Positions 22,798 through 31,417 of a stretch of DNA of 64,000 bases are shown piece by piece. Origin of the DNA: an uncultured Christensenellaceae bacterium (GTDB taxonomy: Bacteria; Bacillota; Clostridia; Christensenellales; Borkfalkiaceae). A program made the position numbers and the translations under genes. Numbering within the stretch: the stretch's first letter is position 1; every line of letters starts with the position of its first letter. The stretch covers positions 1 to 64,000 of the forward strand of contig CAJUSA010000001.1 of the NCBI GenBank assembly GCA_910589015.1, in the 5' to 3' direction. The notes under the pieces are model-generated. The model ran no database searches, was not told the DNA's origin, and was given only the letters and a program-made list of their open reading frames with translations.

Positions 22798-23991
22798 ATG
22801 AAAAATACGATGCGCGTAACGGAAGATCTTTATTATATCGGCGCGAGCGATCGGCGGATCGCGCTTTTCGAGAGCGCGTTTCCCGTGCCGCGCGGGGTGT
22901 CTTATAATTCCTATCTGTTGCTCGATGAAAAAACCGTGCTGTTCGACACCGTCGACGCAGCCGTGACCGAAGAATTTTTGCACAATCTCGAAAGCGTGCT
23001 CGGCGCAAGAACGCTTGATTATCTCGTCGTGCAGCACGTCGAACCCGACCACAGCGCGAGCTTTGCACGCGTTCTCGAACGCTATCCCGAAGTCTGCGTC
23101 GTGGCGAGCGCGAAGGCCGCCGTCATGCTCAAAAACTTTTTCTCGTACGAAGGCGCGACCGTCGTAAAAGAGGGCGACGCGCTCGAAACGGGCAAACACC
23201 GTCTGCGCTTTCTCGCCGCGCCCATGGTCCACTGGCCCGAGGTGCTGTTCACCTACGACGAGGTTGCGGGCACTCTCTTCTCGGCGGACGCATTCGGCAC
23301 GTTCGGCGCCCTCGGCGGCAGTATCTTTGCGGATGAAGTGCAGTTTGAACGCGATTTTCTCGACGACGCGCGCCGGTATTACTTCAATATCGTCGGCAAA
23401 TACGGTGTGCAGGTGCAAAGCGTGCTCAAAAAGGCGGCGGCGCTCGAAATCAAAACCGTCTGCCCGTTGCACGGCCCGATCTGGCGCAAGGACTTTGCAT
23501 GGTATCTTCAGAAGTATGATATCTGGAGTAAGTATGCGCCCGAAACGCAGGGCGCGGCGGTCTTCTATGCCTCGATATACGGGCATACGCAGAACGCGGC
23601 GGAAATTCTGGCGGCGGCGCTGGCGGCGGAAGGCGTGAAAGAGATCGCCGTTTACGACGTATCGGTCACGGATAAAAGTGTATTGCTTGCCGAGGCGTTC
23701 CGCTACTCGCACGCGGTTTTTCTGTCGCCGACGTATAACAACGGCATATTTGTGAATATGGAAGATTTTCTGCGCGATCTGTGCGCGCACGGCTATTGCA
23801 ACCGCCGTTATGCGTTGGCGGAAAACGGCTCGTGGGCGCCGCAGGCGGCGCGGCTCATGCAGGAAACGCTGTCGTCTTGCAAGAATATGCAGAAAGTCGG
23901 TGAAAGCGTAACGGTGTTATCTGCCGTTACGACGCAGAATGCGCAGGAACTGAAAGCGCTTGCGCGGGAAATTGCAAAATCGTTTGATTGA
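22798..23991 (+). CDS. fprA: Flavodiiron protein (FprA-type O2/NO reductase)
   Basis: A 397-residue cytosolic enzyme that reduces oxygen to water (or NO to N2O) in anaerobes. The N-terminal metallo-beta-lactamase domain has the diiron ligands HVEPDH (about residues 81-86), H in APMVHWPE (about 147), D in FSADAFG (about 164) and H in PLHGPIW (about 223). The C-terminal flavodoxin domain (from about 250) carries the FMN loop SIYGHT. The canonical HxExDH set is complete, so it should be active. It is followed 16 nt later by rubredoxin, its usual electron donor. An oxidative-stress role is likely. The start ATG 22798 has a weak RBS. Confidence 0.93.
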   Translation: MKNTMRVTEDLYYIGASDRRIALFESAFPVPRGVSYNSYLLLDEKTVLFDTVDAAVTEEFLHNLESVLGARTLDYLVVQHVEPDHSASFARVLERYPEVCVVASAKAAVMLKNFFSYEGATVVKEGDALETGKHRLRFLAAPMVHWPEVLFTYDEVAGTLFSADAFGTFGALGGSIFADEVQFERDFLDDARRYYFNIVGKYGVQVQSVLKKAAALEIKTVCPLHGPIWRKDFAWYLQKYDIWSKYAPETQGAAVFYASIYGHTQNAAEILAAALAAEGVKEIAVYDVSVTDKSVLLAEAFRYSHAVFLSPTYNNGIFVNMEDFLRDLCAHGYCNRRYALAENGSWAPQAARLMQETLSSCKNMQKVGESVTVLSAVTTQNAQELKALAREIAKSFD

Positions 23992-24007
23992 TAAAAGGAG
24001 AAAATAT

Positions 24008-24166
24008 ATGGCTAAATTTATTTGCACTGTTTGCGGCTATGTGTACGACGAAGAGGCGGGCGATCCCGATAACGGCGTCGCGCCCGGAACGCGTTGGGAA
24101 GACGTGCCCGACGACTTTACCTGCCCGCTCTGCGGGGTCGGCAAAGACGATTTCGACGCGCAGTAA
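24008..24166 (+). CDS. Rubredoxin
   Basis: A 52-residue iron protein with the two knuckles CTVCGYVYDE (residues 6-9 region) and CPLCGVGKDDF (39-42 region) that bind one Fe by four Cys. GGAG lies 10 bases before ATG 24008. Size and motifs fit canonical rubredoxin. Located directly after fprA, it most likely passes electrons to the flavodiiron protein. Confidence 0.97.
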   Translation: MAKFICTVCGYVYDEEAGDPDNGVAPGTRWEDVPDDFTCPLCGVGKDDFDAQ

Positions 24167-24174
24167 CGTAAGAT

Positions 24175-24222
24175 AAAAAAGAGCGCCTCCTGCGGCACGG
24201 CCGCACGGGGCGTTTTTTTTTG
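24175..24222 (+). terminator. Terminator of fprA-rubredoxin
   Basis: Nested stem with inner TGCGGC/GCCGCA and outer CGCC/GGCG, followed by nine T's. Confidence 0.85.
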
Positions 24223-24247
24223 CGCCTGCCGCGCAGGGACGAATTAC

Positions 24248-24276
24248 TTTACATTTGCATAAAGACATGGTATAAT
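24248..24276 (+). promoter_or_regulatory. Promoter of the metallophosphoesterase, near-leaderless
   Basis: TTTACA, 17 bp and TATAAT; the ATG lies only 9 bases past the -10 with no Shine-Dalgarno sequence. Confidence 0.8.
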
Positions 24277-24285
24277 CATTTTGTT

Positions 24286-25008
24286 ATGAAGGTTTATGCA
24301 ATCAGTGATCTGCATCTTTCGGGAACGTCGGATAAGCCCATGGACGTGTTCGGTGCCGAATGGGAAGGGCATTTCGATAAAATCAAAGCCGACTGGGAAA
24401 AGAAGGTGACGGACGACGACGTCGTGCTGATCGGCGGCGATACGTCGTGGGGCATGAAAACCGAAGATGGCATGTACGACGTTGCGTCGCTTGCGCCGCT
24501 CAAAGGGCGCAAGGTGTTCATTCGGGGCAATCACGATTACTGGTGGAGCGGCATCACGAAGATCCGTTCGCTCGCGCCCGACGATACCTTTTTCTTTTTG
24601 CAGAACGACTGCGTACGCATCGGCAATGCGGTGATCGCGGGTTCGCGCGGGTGGACGTGCCCCGGCAGCGCCGATTTTCAAGAACACGACATGACGCTTT
24701 ATCTCAGAGAAGCGGAACGGTTCCGTCTTGCCTTCACGGAAGTCAAAAAAGTGCGGCAGGAAGGCGACCTTCTCATCGCGCTCATTCATTATCCGCCATT
24801 TTCGGTGCGGCGCGAAGATACGCTCTTTACGCAGCTCTTCGAGGAAAACAAGGTGGATAAAGCGGTGTTCGGGCATCTGCACGGCAGCGGTTATTTTCCG
24901 TTGCGCAGCGAAAAGGCGGGCGTGGAATACTACCTGACCTCGTGCGACAAGACGCGATTTGTCCTCACCGAGATCTACGACGCCGAAGGCGCGCGTGAAA
25001 AAATATAG
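24286..25008 (+). CDS. Calcineurin-like metallophosphoesterase
   Basis: A 240-residue dinuclear-metal phosphoesterase of the YkuE/Ser-Thr phosphatase-like group. All metal-binding motifs are visible in order: SDLHLS (D-x-H, residues 6-11), GGDTSWG (about 49-55), RGNHDYWW (about 80-87), IHYPP (about 169-173) and GHLHGSG (about 208-214). Substrate is not predictable. ATG 24286 is chosen because the promoter lies just upstream; the frame's longer version starts inside the previous terminator. Probably monocistronic, with the purE promoter directly behind. Confidence 0.88.
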   Translation: MKVYAISDLHLSGTSDKPMDVFGAEWEGHFDKIKADWEKKVTDDDVVLIGGDTSWGMKTEDGMYDVASLAPLKGRKVFIRGNHDYWWSGITKIRSLAPDDTFFFLQNDCVRIGNAVIAGSRGWTCPGSADFQEHDMTLYLREAERFRLAFTEVKKVRQEGDLLIALIHYPPFSVRREDTLFTQLFEENKVDKAVFGHLHGSGYFPLRSEKAGVEYYLTSCDKTRFVLTEIYDAEGAREKI

Positions 25009-25034
25009 GCAATTCCCCCGAAAACGGCTTGCGA

Positions 25035-25068
25035 ACGCTTGACTTGTGCAAGTCGTTTTTGTTATAAT
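25035..25068 (+). promoter_or_regulatory. Composite terminator/promoter in front of purE
   Basis: GACTTG and CAAGTC (25041-25054) form a short dyad followed by G and five T's, a plausible terminator for the metallophosphoesterase. The same bases serve as promoter: TTGACT (25039-25044), 18 bp, TATAAT (25063-25068). The operon's transcription should start near 25075. Confidence 0.7.
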
Positions 25069-25131
25069 ACTTACATGAAAAGAAGGGTTTGTCGGTCGAA
25101 AAAATTCGGAATCGGAAGCACGTTCAAGCGG

Positions 25132-25170
25132 GCAGTTTTTTCCGCATAGGAAGAAACTGCTTTTTTTATT
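25132..25170 (+). terminator. Leader terminator (attenuator) before purE
   Basis: GCAGTTTTTTCC (25132-25143) and GGAAGAAACTGC (25149-25160) pair over 12 bp with one G-U, loop GCATA, followed by seven T's. It lies inside the transcribed leader, after the promoter and before purE's ribosome-binding site, so it should stop most transcripts unless antitermination occurs. The 55 nt upstream do not match the purine, ZTP or PRPP riboswitch consensus as I know them. Confidence 0.85.
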
Positions 25171-25182
25171 TTGGAGGCAGAA

Positions 25183-25674
25183 ATGAAAGTTGCGGTTATC
25201 ATGGGAAGCGACAGCGATCTTCCCGTCGTAGAAAAGGCGTTTGCGGTGTTCAAGGAATACGGCGTACCCTTCGAGGTGCGCGTGCTTTCAGCGCACAGAA
25301 CGCCCGAAGAGGCGCGTTCCTTTGCGCGGAACGCAAGGCAAAACGGATTCGGCGCGATGATCTGCGCGGCGGGCAAAGCTGCCCACCTTGCGGGCGCGAT
25401 CGCGGCGAATACCACCCTTCCCGTCATCGGGATCCCTGTGAAGAGTTCGACGCTCGACGGGCTCGACGCGCTTTTATCGACCGTGCAGATGCCCTCGGGT
25501 ATCCCCGTTGCGACGGTCGCGATCGACGGCGCGCAGAACGCCGCTCTGCTTGCCGTGCAGATTTTGGCGGTAAGCGATAAAGCGCTTGCGGACAAGCTGT
25601 TGTCCTCGCGCGAGGCGGCGGCGAAAAAAGTACTTGCAAAAGACGCGGAACTTTCCGCAAAATATCATTTATAA
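25183..25674 (+). CDS. purE: N5-carboxyaminoimidazole ribonucleotide mutase
   Basis: A 163-residue enzyme that rearranges N5-CAIR to CAIR in purine synthesis. The family blocks are present: MGSDSDLPVVEKA (residues 7-19), LSAHRTPEEA (about 37-46) with the substrate His/Arg, AGKAAHLAGAIAA (about 67-79) and TVQMPSGIPVATVAI (about 104-118). The SAHRTP motif marks the class I type, which normally needs PurK to make N5-CAIR; no purK is present in this operon. I chose ATG 25183 after GGAGG; the TTG at 25171 overlaps that site. It is first gene of the operon, behind the leader terminator. Confidence 0.95.
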   Translation: MKVAVIMGSDSDLPVVEKAFAVFKEYGVPFEVRVLSAHRTPEEARSFARNARQNGFGAMICAAGKAAHLAGAIAANTTLPVIGIPVKSSTLDGLDALLSTVQMPSGIPVATVAIDGAQNAALLAVQILAVSDKALADKLLSSREAAAKKVLAKDAELSAKYHL

Positions 25675-25688
25675 AGGAAGGTAGCAAA

Positions 25689-26402
25689 ATGGAAAAGACG
25701 GTTCAGCTCTACGAGGGCAAGGCGAAAAAAGTATACGCGACGGCGAACGAAAATCTGTGCGTCGTATCGTACAAAGACGACGCGACGGCGTTCAACGGCG
25801 CAAAAAAGGGCACGATTGTCGGCAAGGGCGTCGTCAACAACCGCATGACCAACATGATGATGCAGCTTTTGGAAAAGCACGGCGTTCCCACCCATTTCGT
25901 GGAAGAACTTTCCGACCGCGAAACGGTCGTCAAAAAAGTGAGCATCGTGCCGCTCGAAGTCATCATCCGTAACGTTTCGGCGGGGTCTTTTGCAAAGCGC
26001 TACGGCGTGGAAGAGGGCATTGTGTTCGAACAGCCCACCATTGAATTTTCTTATAAATGCGACGCGCTCGACGATCCGCTCATCAACGACTATCACGCGC
26101 TCGCGCTCAAACTCGCCACGGCGGAAGAGATCGATACGATCAAAAAATACGCCTTCAAGGTGAACGAGGTGCTCAAAGAGTACTTCCTCAAACTCGGCGT
26201 GCGGCTCATCGACTTCAAACTCGAATTCGGTAAACTTCCCGACGGCAAGATCGTACTCGCCGACGAAATCTCGCCCGATACCTGCCGTTTCTGGGACGCC
26301 AAGACGGGCGAAAAGCTCGACAAAGACCGTTTCCGCCGCGACATGGGCGGGGTCGAAGACGCTTACAAGGAAATCTTCAAGCGCGTTACCACGGGGGAAT
26401 AA
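25689..26402 (+). CDS. purC: SAICAR synthase
   Basis: A 237-residue ATP-dependent ligase that joins aspartate to CAIR. Family motifs are EGKAKKVYAT near the N-terminus (residues 8-17), the central PLEVIIRNVSAGSFAKRYG block (about 88-106) and the late LADEISPDTCRFWD motif (about 197-210). Length is normal. GGAAGG precedes the ATG. Separated from purE by 14 nt and from purF by 1 nt, so it is coupled to both. Confidence 0.96.
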   Translation: MEKTVQLYEGKAKKVYATANENLCVVSYKDDATAFNGAKKGTIVGKGVVNNRMTNMMMQLLEKHGVPTHFVEELSDRETVVKKVSIVPLEVIIRNVSAGSFAKRYGVEEGIVFEQPTIEFSYKCDALDDPLINDYHALALKLATAEEIDTIKKYAFKVNEVLKEYFLKLGVRLIDFKLEFGKLPDGKIVLADEISPDTCRFWDAKTGEKLDKDRFRRDMGGVEDAYKEIFKRVTTGE

Positions 26403-26403
26403 T

Positions 26404-27849
26404 ATGACGGGACATATCCACGAAGAATGCGGCGTGTTCGGGATCTTTGCGCCTGCGACGCAGGCAGTCGCCTCAACGGCGTATTACGCGCTGTTCGCGC
26501 TGCAGCACCGCGGGCAGGAATCCTGCGGCATCGTCGTCAACCGCGACGGCGTGTTTACGGGTTATAAAGACGAAGGACTTGTCAACGACGTGTTTACCGC
26601 CGACGTACTCAAAAAACTCGGCGAAGGCGAACTTGCCATCGGGCATGTGCGCTATTCCACCACGGGCATGTGCGGCAGAGAGAACGCGCAGCCCATTGTC
26701 GTCAATCATCTGAAAGGCAACATGGCGCTTGCCCACAACGGCAACCTGACGAACGCCTTCGAACTGCGTTCGGAACTCGAAAGCGACGGAAGTATTTTCC
26801 ACACAACGTCGGATACCGAAGTCATCGCCTACACCATTACCAAAGAGCGTGTGAAAACGCGTTCGATCGAAGAGGCGGTGCTCGGCGCGATGGATAGGCT
26901 CAAAGGCGCGTATTCGCTCGTCGTGATGTCGCCCACCAAGCTCATCGCGGTGCGCGATCCGCACGGATTCCGCCCGCTGTGCTACGGCGTGCGCGAGGAC
27001 GGCGCGCATATCGTCGCTTCCGAATCGTGCGCGCTCAACGCGATCGGCGCCAAGCTCGTGCGCGAGATCGAGCCCGGCGAAATGGTTGTCATCACGAAAG
27101 ACGGCGTAAAAAGCGACAAATCGCATTGCGGCGGAAAAAAATCGCTTTGCGTGTTCGAGTTCTTTTATACGGCGCGTCCCGACAGCGAGATCGACGGTTG
27201 TTATGTGCACGACGCGCGCAAACGCGCGGGCGCGTTCCTTGCCGAAAAGTATAAGATCGACGCGGATATCGTCATCGGCGTGCCCGATTCGGGACTCGAC
27301 GCCGCACTCGGCTATTCGCAGGCATCGGGCATTCCCTACGGGATCGGATTTCTTAAAAACAAATATATCGGCAGAACGTTCATCGCGCCCGATCAGAAAA
27401 TGCGCGAAGACAGGGTAAAGATCAAGCTGAACGTCATTGCTTCGGCGGTACGCGGCAAGCGCGTCATTCTCGTCGACGATTCGATCGTCCGCGGCACGAC
27501 GAGCCGCCCGATCGTCAAACAGCTGCGCGACGCGGGCGCGAAAGAGGTGCATTTCCTTTCGTCCGCGCCGAAATTCTTAAATCCCTGCTACTACGGCACC
27601 GATATCGATTCGCGCGAAAACCTCATCGCCTGTCACTATTCGGAAGAGGAAATCGCCAAAATCATCGGCGCGGATTCGGTGGGGTATCTCGATCTTGCCC
27701 ATGCGGGGCTTGTTTCGGGCGGCGACGGTAGCGGATTCTGCTGCGCTTGTTTCGACGGCGCATATCCGACCGAAATCCCCGAAAATCCGCAAAAGAGCCG
27801 TTTCGAACGCCCTCTGAGCGAAAACCCCAAATTTCAGAAAAAGGATTGA
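26404..27849 (+). CDS. purF: Amidophosphoribosyltransferase
   Basis: A 481-residue enzyme for the first committed step: PRPP plus glutamine to phosphoribosylamine. After a short propeptide (MTGHIHEE) the nucleophile Cys9 begins CGVFGIFAP, the Ntn glutaminase domain. The C-terminal phosphoribosyltransferase domain has VILVDDSIVRGTTSRP, the PRPP-binding motif. Four Cys positions (KKSLCVFEF, LNPCYYG, FCCACFDG) match the [4Fe-4S]-containing B. subtilis type, so propeptide cleavage and cluster insertion are expected and oxygen sensitivity is likely. GGGG lies just before the ATG. Confidence 0.96.
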   Translation: MTGHIHEECGVFGIFAPATQAVASTAYYALFALQHRGQESCGIVVNRDGVFTGYKDEGLVNDVFTADVLKKLGEGELAIGHVRYSTTGMCGRENAQPIVVNHLKGNMALAHNGNLTNAFELRSELESDGSIFHTTSDTEVIAYTITKERVKTRSIEEAVLGAMDRLKGAYSLVVMSPTKLIAVRDPHGFRPLCYGVREDGAHIVASESCALNAIGAKLVREIEPGEMVVITKDGVKSDKSHCGGKKSLCVFEFFYTARPDSEIDGCYVHDARKRAGAFLAEKYKIDADIVIGVPDSGLDAALGYSQASGIPYGIGFLKNKYIGRTFIAPDQKMREDRVKIKLNVIASAVRGKRVILVDDSIVRGTTSRPIVKQLRDAGAKEVHFLSSAPKFLNPCYYGTDIDSRENLIACHYSEEEIAKIIGADSVGYLDLAHAGLVSGGDGSGFCCACFDGAYPTEIPENPQKSRFERPLSENPKFQKKD

Positions 27850-27852
27850 ATC

Positions 27853-28890
27853 ATGGAAAAAAGTTATTCGGAAAGTTATAAAGCGGCGGGGGTCGATATT
27901 ACCGCGGGCTATAAGTCGGTCGAGCTCATGAAAAAGCACGTTCGGCGCACCATGCCCGCAGGCATGGAAGATATCGGCGGTTTCGGCGGACTCTTTCCCT
28001 TTCCCGCGGCGGGCATGAAAGAGCCCGTTCTCGTGGCGGGAACGGACGGCGTGGGCACCAAACTGCGTTTGGCGATCTTGCTCGATAAACACGATACGAT
28101 CGGGATCGACTGCGTCGCCATGTGCGTCAACGACGTCATCTGCTGCGGCGCGAAACCGCTCTTCTTTCTCGATTATATCGCCTGCGGCAAGAACGTGCCC
28201 GAGCGCATCGCCGAGATCGTGGGCGGCGTGGCGGAAGGCTGCGTGCAGGCGGGCTGCGCGCTCATCGGCGGCGAAACCGCCGAGCACCCCGGCACCATGC
28301 CCGAATACGATTACGATTTAGCGGGATTTACGGTCGGCGCGGTGGATAAAGCAAACGTGCTCGATAAAAATTCCGTCAAGGAAGGCGACGTTGTGATCGC
28401 GGTTGCCTCGTCGGGCGTGCATTCGAACGGATTTTCTCTCGTGAGAAAGGTGTTCGATATCGAGCATTGCGATCTGAACGCGCCCCTCAAAGAGCTGGGC
28501 GGCGCGTCGCTCGGCGAAACGCTGCTTACGCCGACGAAGATCTACGTTAAGTCCATGCTCGCGCTCTTCGAAAAAGTCAAGGTTAAGGGCGTATCGCATA
28601 TCACGGGCGGCGGATTTTACGAAAATATGCCCCGTTCCATTCCCAAGGGGCTGGGCGTTAAAATCAAAAAGAGCGACGTAAAAGTTCTGCCTATTTTCGA
28701 TCTCATTCAAAAGACGGGCAACATTTCCGAACACGATATGTTCAACACCTTCAACATGGGCGTGGGGCTGAGCGTTACGGTTGCCAAAGAGGACGCCCAA
28801 ACGGCGCTTGCCGTTCTCAAAGAACAGGGCGAGGACGCCTATTTGCTCGGCGAAATTATTAAGAGCGACGACGGCGTGGTATTGATATGA
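27853..28890 (+). CDS. purM: Phosphoribosylformylglycinamidine cyclo-ligase (AIR synthetase)
   Basis: A 345-residue ATP-using enzyme that closes the imidazole ring (FGAM to AIR). The family blocks are all present: SYKAAGVDITAGYKSVELMK, GGFGGLFPFP, VAGTDGVGTKLRLA (about residues 59-72), IGIDCVAMCVNDVICCGA (about 83-100) and GGETAEHPGTMP (about 139-150). The C-terminus overlaps purN by 4 nt (ATGA). It starts 3 nt after purF with a weak RBS inside the purF end, so translation is probably coupled. Confidence 0.96.
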   Translation: MEKSYSESYKAAGVDITAGYKSVELMKKHVRRTMPAGMEDIGGFGGLFPFPAAGMKEPVLVAGTDGVGTKLRLAILLDKHDTIGIDCVAMCVNDVICCGAKPLFFLDYIACGKNVPERIAEIVGGVAEGCVQAGCALIGGETAEHPGTMPEYDYDLAGFTVGAVDKANVLDKNSVKEGDVVIAVASSGVHSNGFSLVRKVFDIEHCDLNAPLKELGGASLGETLLTPTKIYVKSMLALFEKVKVKGVSHITGGGFYENMPRSIPKGLGVKIKKSDVKVLPIFDLIQKTGNISEHDMFNTFNMGVGLSVTVAKEDAQTALAVLKEQGEDAYLLGEIIKSDDGVVLI

Positions 28891-29501
28891 AGAAAATAAA
28901 AATCGCCGTCCTCTGTTCGGGCGGCGGCACGAATTTTCAGGCGATTCTCAACGCGCAAGAGGCGGGACTCATTCCGCACGGCGAAGTCGGTTTGCTCGTC
29001 AGCGACAGTCAAACGGCTTACGCGCTCGAACGCGCAAGGCGCAACGGCGTAAAAACCGCCGTCGCGGATAAAAAGATTTTTACCGACCGCAAGGCGCGCG
29101 AACAAGAAATTTTGCGCCTGTTAGGCGAATACGGCGCGCAGCTTATCGTGCTGGCGGGGTTCATGACCGTGCTCAGCGCAGAATTTGTAAAAGCGTACGA
29201 AAACGCGATGATCAACGTGCACCCCGCGCTTATTCCCAGTTTCTGCGGCGAGGGCATGTACGGGTTGCATGTGCACGAGGCGGTGCTCGCGCGCGGCGTT
29301 AAGGTGACGGGCGCGACCGTGCATTACGTCACTAAGGTGTGCGACGGCGGCCCGATCATTGCGCAGAGAGCGGTGGAAGTCAAAGAGGGCGATACGCCCG
29401 AAATCCTGCAAAAGCGCGTCATGCGCGAGGCGGAATGGGTTATTCTGCCCGAGGCAGTAGAACAGGTTTGCAAAAAATTATCGGAGGGAATGAATGAATA
29501 A
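28887..29501 (+). CDS. purN: Phosphoribosylglycinamide formyltransferase
   Basis: A 204-residue enzyme that moves a formyl group from 10-formyl-THF to GAR. The motifs are CSGGGTNFQAIL (residues 10-21), the folate-binding LAGFMTVLSAEFV (about 89-101), INVHPALIPSF (about 109-119) containing the catalytic His, and VTGATVHYV (about 138-146). It is the folate-dependent type rather than formate-dependent PurT. It overlaps both neighbours by a few bases. Its cosubstrate comes from Fhs, encoded downstream. Confidence 0.96.
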   Translation: MKKIKIAVLCSGGGTNFQAILNAQEAGLIPHGEVGLLVSDSQTAYALERARRNGVKTAVADKKIFTDRKAREQEILRLLGEYGAQLIVLAGFMTVLSAEFVKAYENAMINVHPALIPSFCGEGMYGLHVHEAVLARGVKVTGATVHYVTKVCDGGPIIAQRAVEVKEGDTPEILQKRVMREAEWVILPEAVEQVCKKLSEGMNE

Positions 29502-30201
29502 CGCTTTGAATATCGGGGAACGTCTGCGCGGCAACGCTTATCCCGGCAGAGGAATTATCGTAGGGCAGCTCAAAGACGGCAGGGCGGTGTTCGCCTATTT
29601 CATCATGGGCAGAAGCGAAAACAGCCGCAACCGCGTGTTCGTCGAGGACGGGCAGGGCTTAAAGACCCAACCGTACGACGAGAGTAAGGTCAAAGATCCT
29701 TCGCTCATCATCTATTCTCCCGTCAAGGTTGTCGGCGGCGATATCGTCGTGACGAACGGCGACCAGACCGATACGATCGAAGAGAGTTTGAAAGCGGGAA
29801 AATGTTTCCGCCATGCGTTGCGCAAGCGCACGTTCGAGCCCGACGCCCCCAACTTTACGCCGCGTATCAGCGCGATCCTGCATACCCGGGGTGCGTACTT
29901 CTATGAGATGTCCATTCTCAAAAGCGCGGACAAAGAGGGCAAAGCGTGCAACCGTTATTTCTTCGATTTCGAACCGATCGCGGGCGAGGGGCGTTTTATT
30001 CATACCTATCAGGGCGACGGAAACCCGCTGCCTTCCTTCGAGGGCGAACCCGAACGCGTGAGCCTTTCCGCCGATTTCAAGGCGTTCGCCGAAGAAATTT
30101 GGAACAGCCTGAACGAAGAAAATAAAATTTCGCTCTACTGCCGCGCAATCGACTTGAAGAGCGGCAAAGTCGAAAATATTTTACGCAATAAATACGAATA
30201 A
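29494..30201 (+). CDS. IMP cyclohydrolase, PurO-like
   Basis: A 235-residue protein of the IMP_cyclohyd (archaeal PurO-like) family, which closes FAICAR to IMP. Recognisable blocks are RGNAYPGRGIIVG (residues 9-21), FAYFIMGRSENSRNR (about 32-46) and TPRISAILH (about 122-130). Here it replaces the N-terminal cyclohydrolase domain of bifunctional PurH, which is absent; the transformylase is encoded separately 11 nt later. This split is known from several Clostridia. It overlaps purN by 8 nt. The assignment is confident at family level; the symbol purO is used mainly in archaea. Confidence 0.85.
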   Translation: MNNALNIGERLRGNAYPGRGIIVGQLKDGRAVFAYFIMGRSENSRNRVFVEDGQGLKTQPYDESKVKDPSLIIYSPVKVVGGDIVVTNGDQTDTIEESLKAGKCFRHALRKRTFEPDAPNFTPRISAILHTRGAYFYEMSILKSADKEGKACNRYFFDFEPIAGEGRFIHTYQGDGNPLPSFEGEPERVSLSADFKAFAEEIWNSLNEENKISLYCRAIDLKSGKVENILRNKYE

Positions 30202-30212
30202 GAGGTTGTATT

Positions 30213-31394
30213 ATGAAGGAATTCTCTTTGAAATACGGGTGCAATCCCAACCAGTACCCCGCACGCATCTATAAGGAAAACGGCGAACTGCCCGTGGAAA
30301 TTCTGAACGGCCGCCCCGGTTATATCAACTTTCTCGACGCGTTCAATTCCTGGCAGCTCGTGCGCGAGATCAAAGCGAACACGGGTTGCGTGGCGGCGAC
30401 GAGCTTCAAGCACGTTTCGCCCACGTCGGCGGCGATCGGAAAGAAACTTTCGTCCGCGCTCAAAAAATCGTGCTTTGTCGACGATATCGAGGGGCTGGAC
30501 GACAGCCCGCTTGCCTGCGCCTATGCGCGTGCGCGCGGAACGGACAGAATGAGTTCGTTCGGCGATTGGATCGCGCTTTCCGACGAATGCGACGAGGTGA
30601 CGGCGCGCATTATCTCGCGCGAGGTTTCCGACGGCGTGATCGCGCCCGCCTATTCCCCCAAAGCGCTCGAAATTCTCAAAGCAAAGCGCAAGGGCGCTTA
30701 CAACGTCGTGAAAATCGACAAGGATTACGAACCCGAGGCGATCGAAAGAAAGCAGGTGTTCGGCATCACCTTCGAGCAGAGCCGCAACGATTTCGTGATC
30801 GATAAGAATTTGCTTCAAAATATCGTGACGAAAAATAAAACGCTGCCCGACGACAAGGCGCTCGATCTGATCATTTCGCTCATTACGCTCAAATACACGC
30901 AGAGCAATTCGGTCTGCTTTGCGACCGACGGACAGGCGATCGGCGTGGGCGCGGGGCAGCAGTCGCGCATTCACTGCACGCGGCTTGCGGCGCAAAAAGC
31001 CGACCTCTGGCACCTCAGGCAGCACGCCAAGGTGCTCACGTTGCAATTTGCCGAGGGCGTGGGAAGACCCGAAAAGAACAATATCATCGATCTGTATCTT
31101 TCCGACGATTACGAAGAGGTGACGGGCGTAAACGTGTGGCGCAAGAATTTTGCGGTGCGTCCCGAGCCCTTCACGAAAGAAGAGAAGAAGGCGTATCTCA
31201 AAACGGTTTCGGGCGTATCGCTCGGCAGCGACGCGTTCTTCCCGTTTTCCGACAATATCGAACGGGCGGCGGCGAGCGGTGTTTCCTTCGTGGCACAGCC
31301 GGGCGGTTCGGTGCGCGACGATCTTGTGATCGAGGCATGCGACAGCCACAACATGGTCATGGCGTTTACGGGCATGCGTCTTTTCCACCACTAA
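30213..31394 (+). CDS. AICAR transformylase, stand-alone
   Basis: A 393-residue folate enzyme that formylates AICAR to FAICAR. It corresponds to the C-terminal domain of bifunctional PurH only: LKYGCNPNQYPARIY at the start, the SFKHVSPTSAAIG active-site block with Lys-His (about residues 67-79), and the late GQQSRIHCTRLAAQKAD and FVAQPGGSVRDD motifs. No cyclohydrolase domain is fused, consistent with the PurO-like gene directly before it. AGAGG precedes the ATG. Confidence 0.93.
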   Translation: MKEFSLKYGCNPNQYPARIYKENGELPVEILNGRPGYINFLDAFNSWQLVREIKANTGCVAATSFKHVSPTSAAIGKKLSSALKKSCFVDDIEGLDDSPLACAYARARGTDRMSSFGDWIALSDECDEVTARIISREVSDGVIAPAYSPKALEILKAKRKGAYNVVKIDKDYEPEAIERKQVFGITFEQSRNDFVIDKNLLQNIVTKNKTLPDDKALDLIISLITLKYTQSNSVCFATDGQAIGVGAGQQSRIHCTRLAAQKADLWHLRQHAKVLTLQFAEGVGRPEKNNIIDLYLSDDYEEVTGVNVWRKNFAVRPEPFTKEEKKAYLKTVSGVSLGSDAFFPFSDNIERAAASGVSFVAQPGGSVRDDLVIEACDSHNMVMAFTGMRLFHH

Positions 31395-31417
31395 CGTTTT
31401 TGCACGGGGTAAAGGTT

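Noticed and set aside
25075..25131. Purine or PRPP riboswitch before purE
   Set aside because: The leader is too short and lacks the conserved junction sequences of these families; only the terminator is clear.
25183..25674. Class II PurE (direct AIR carboxylase), which would explain the missing purK
   Set aside because: The SAHRTP motif and overall pattern fit class I; purK may simply lie elsewhere.
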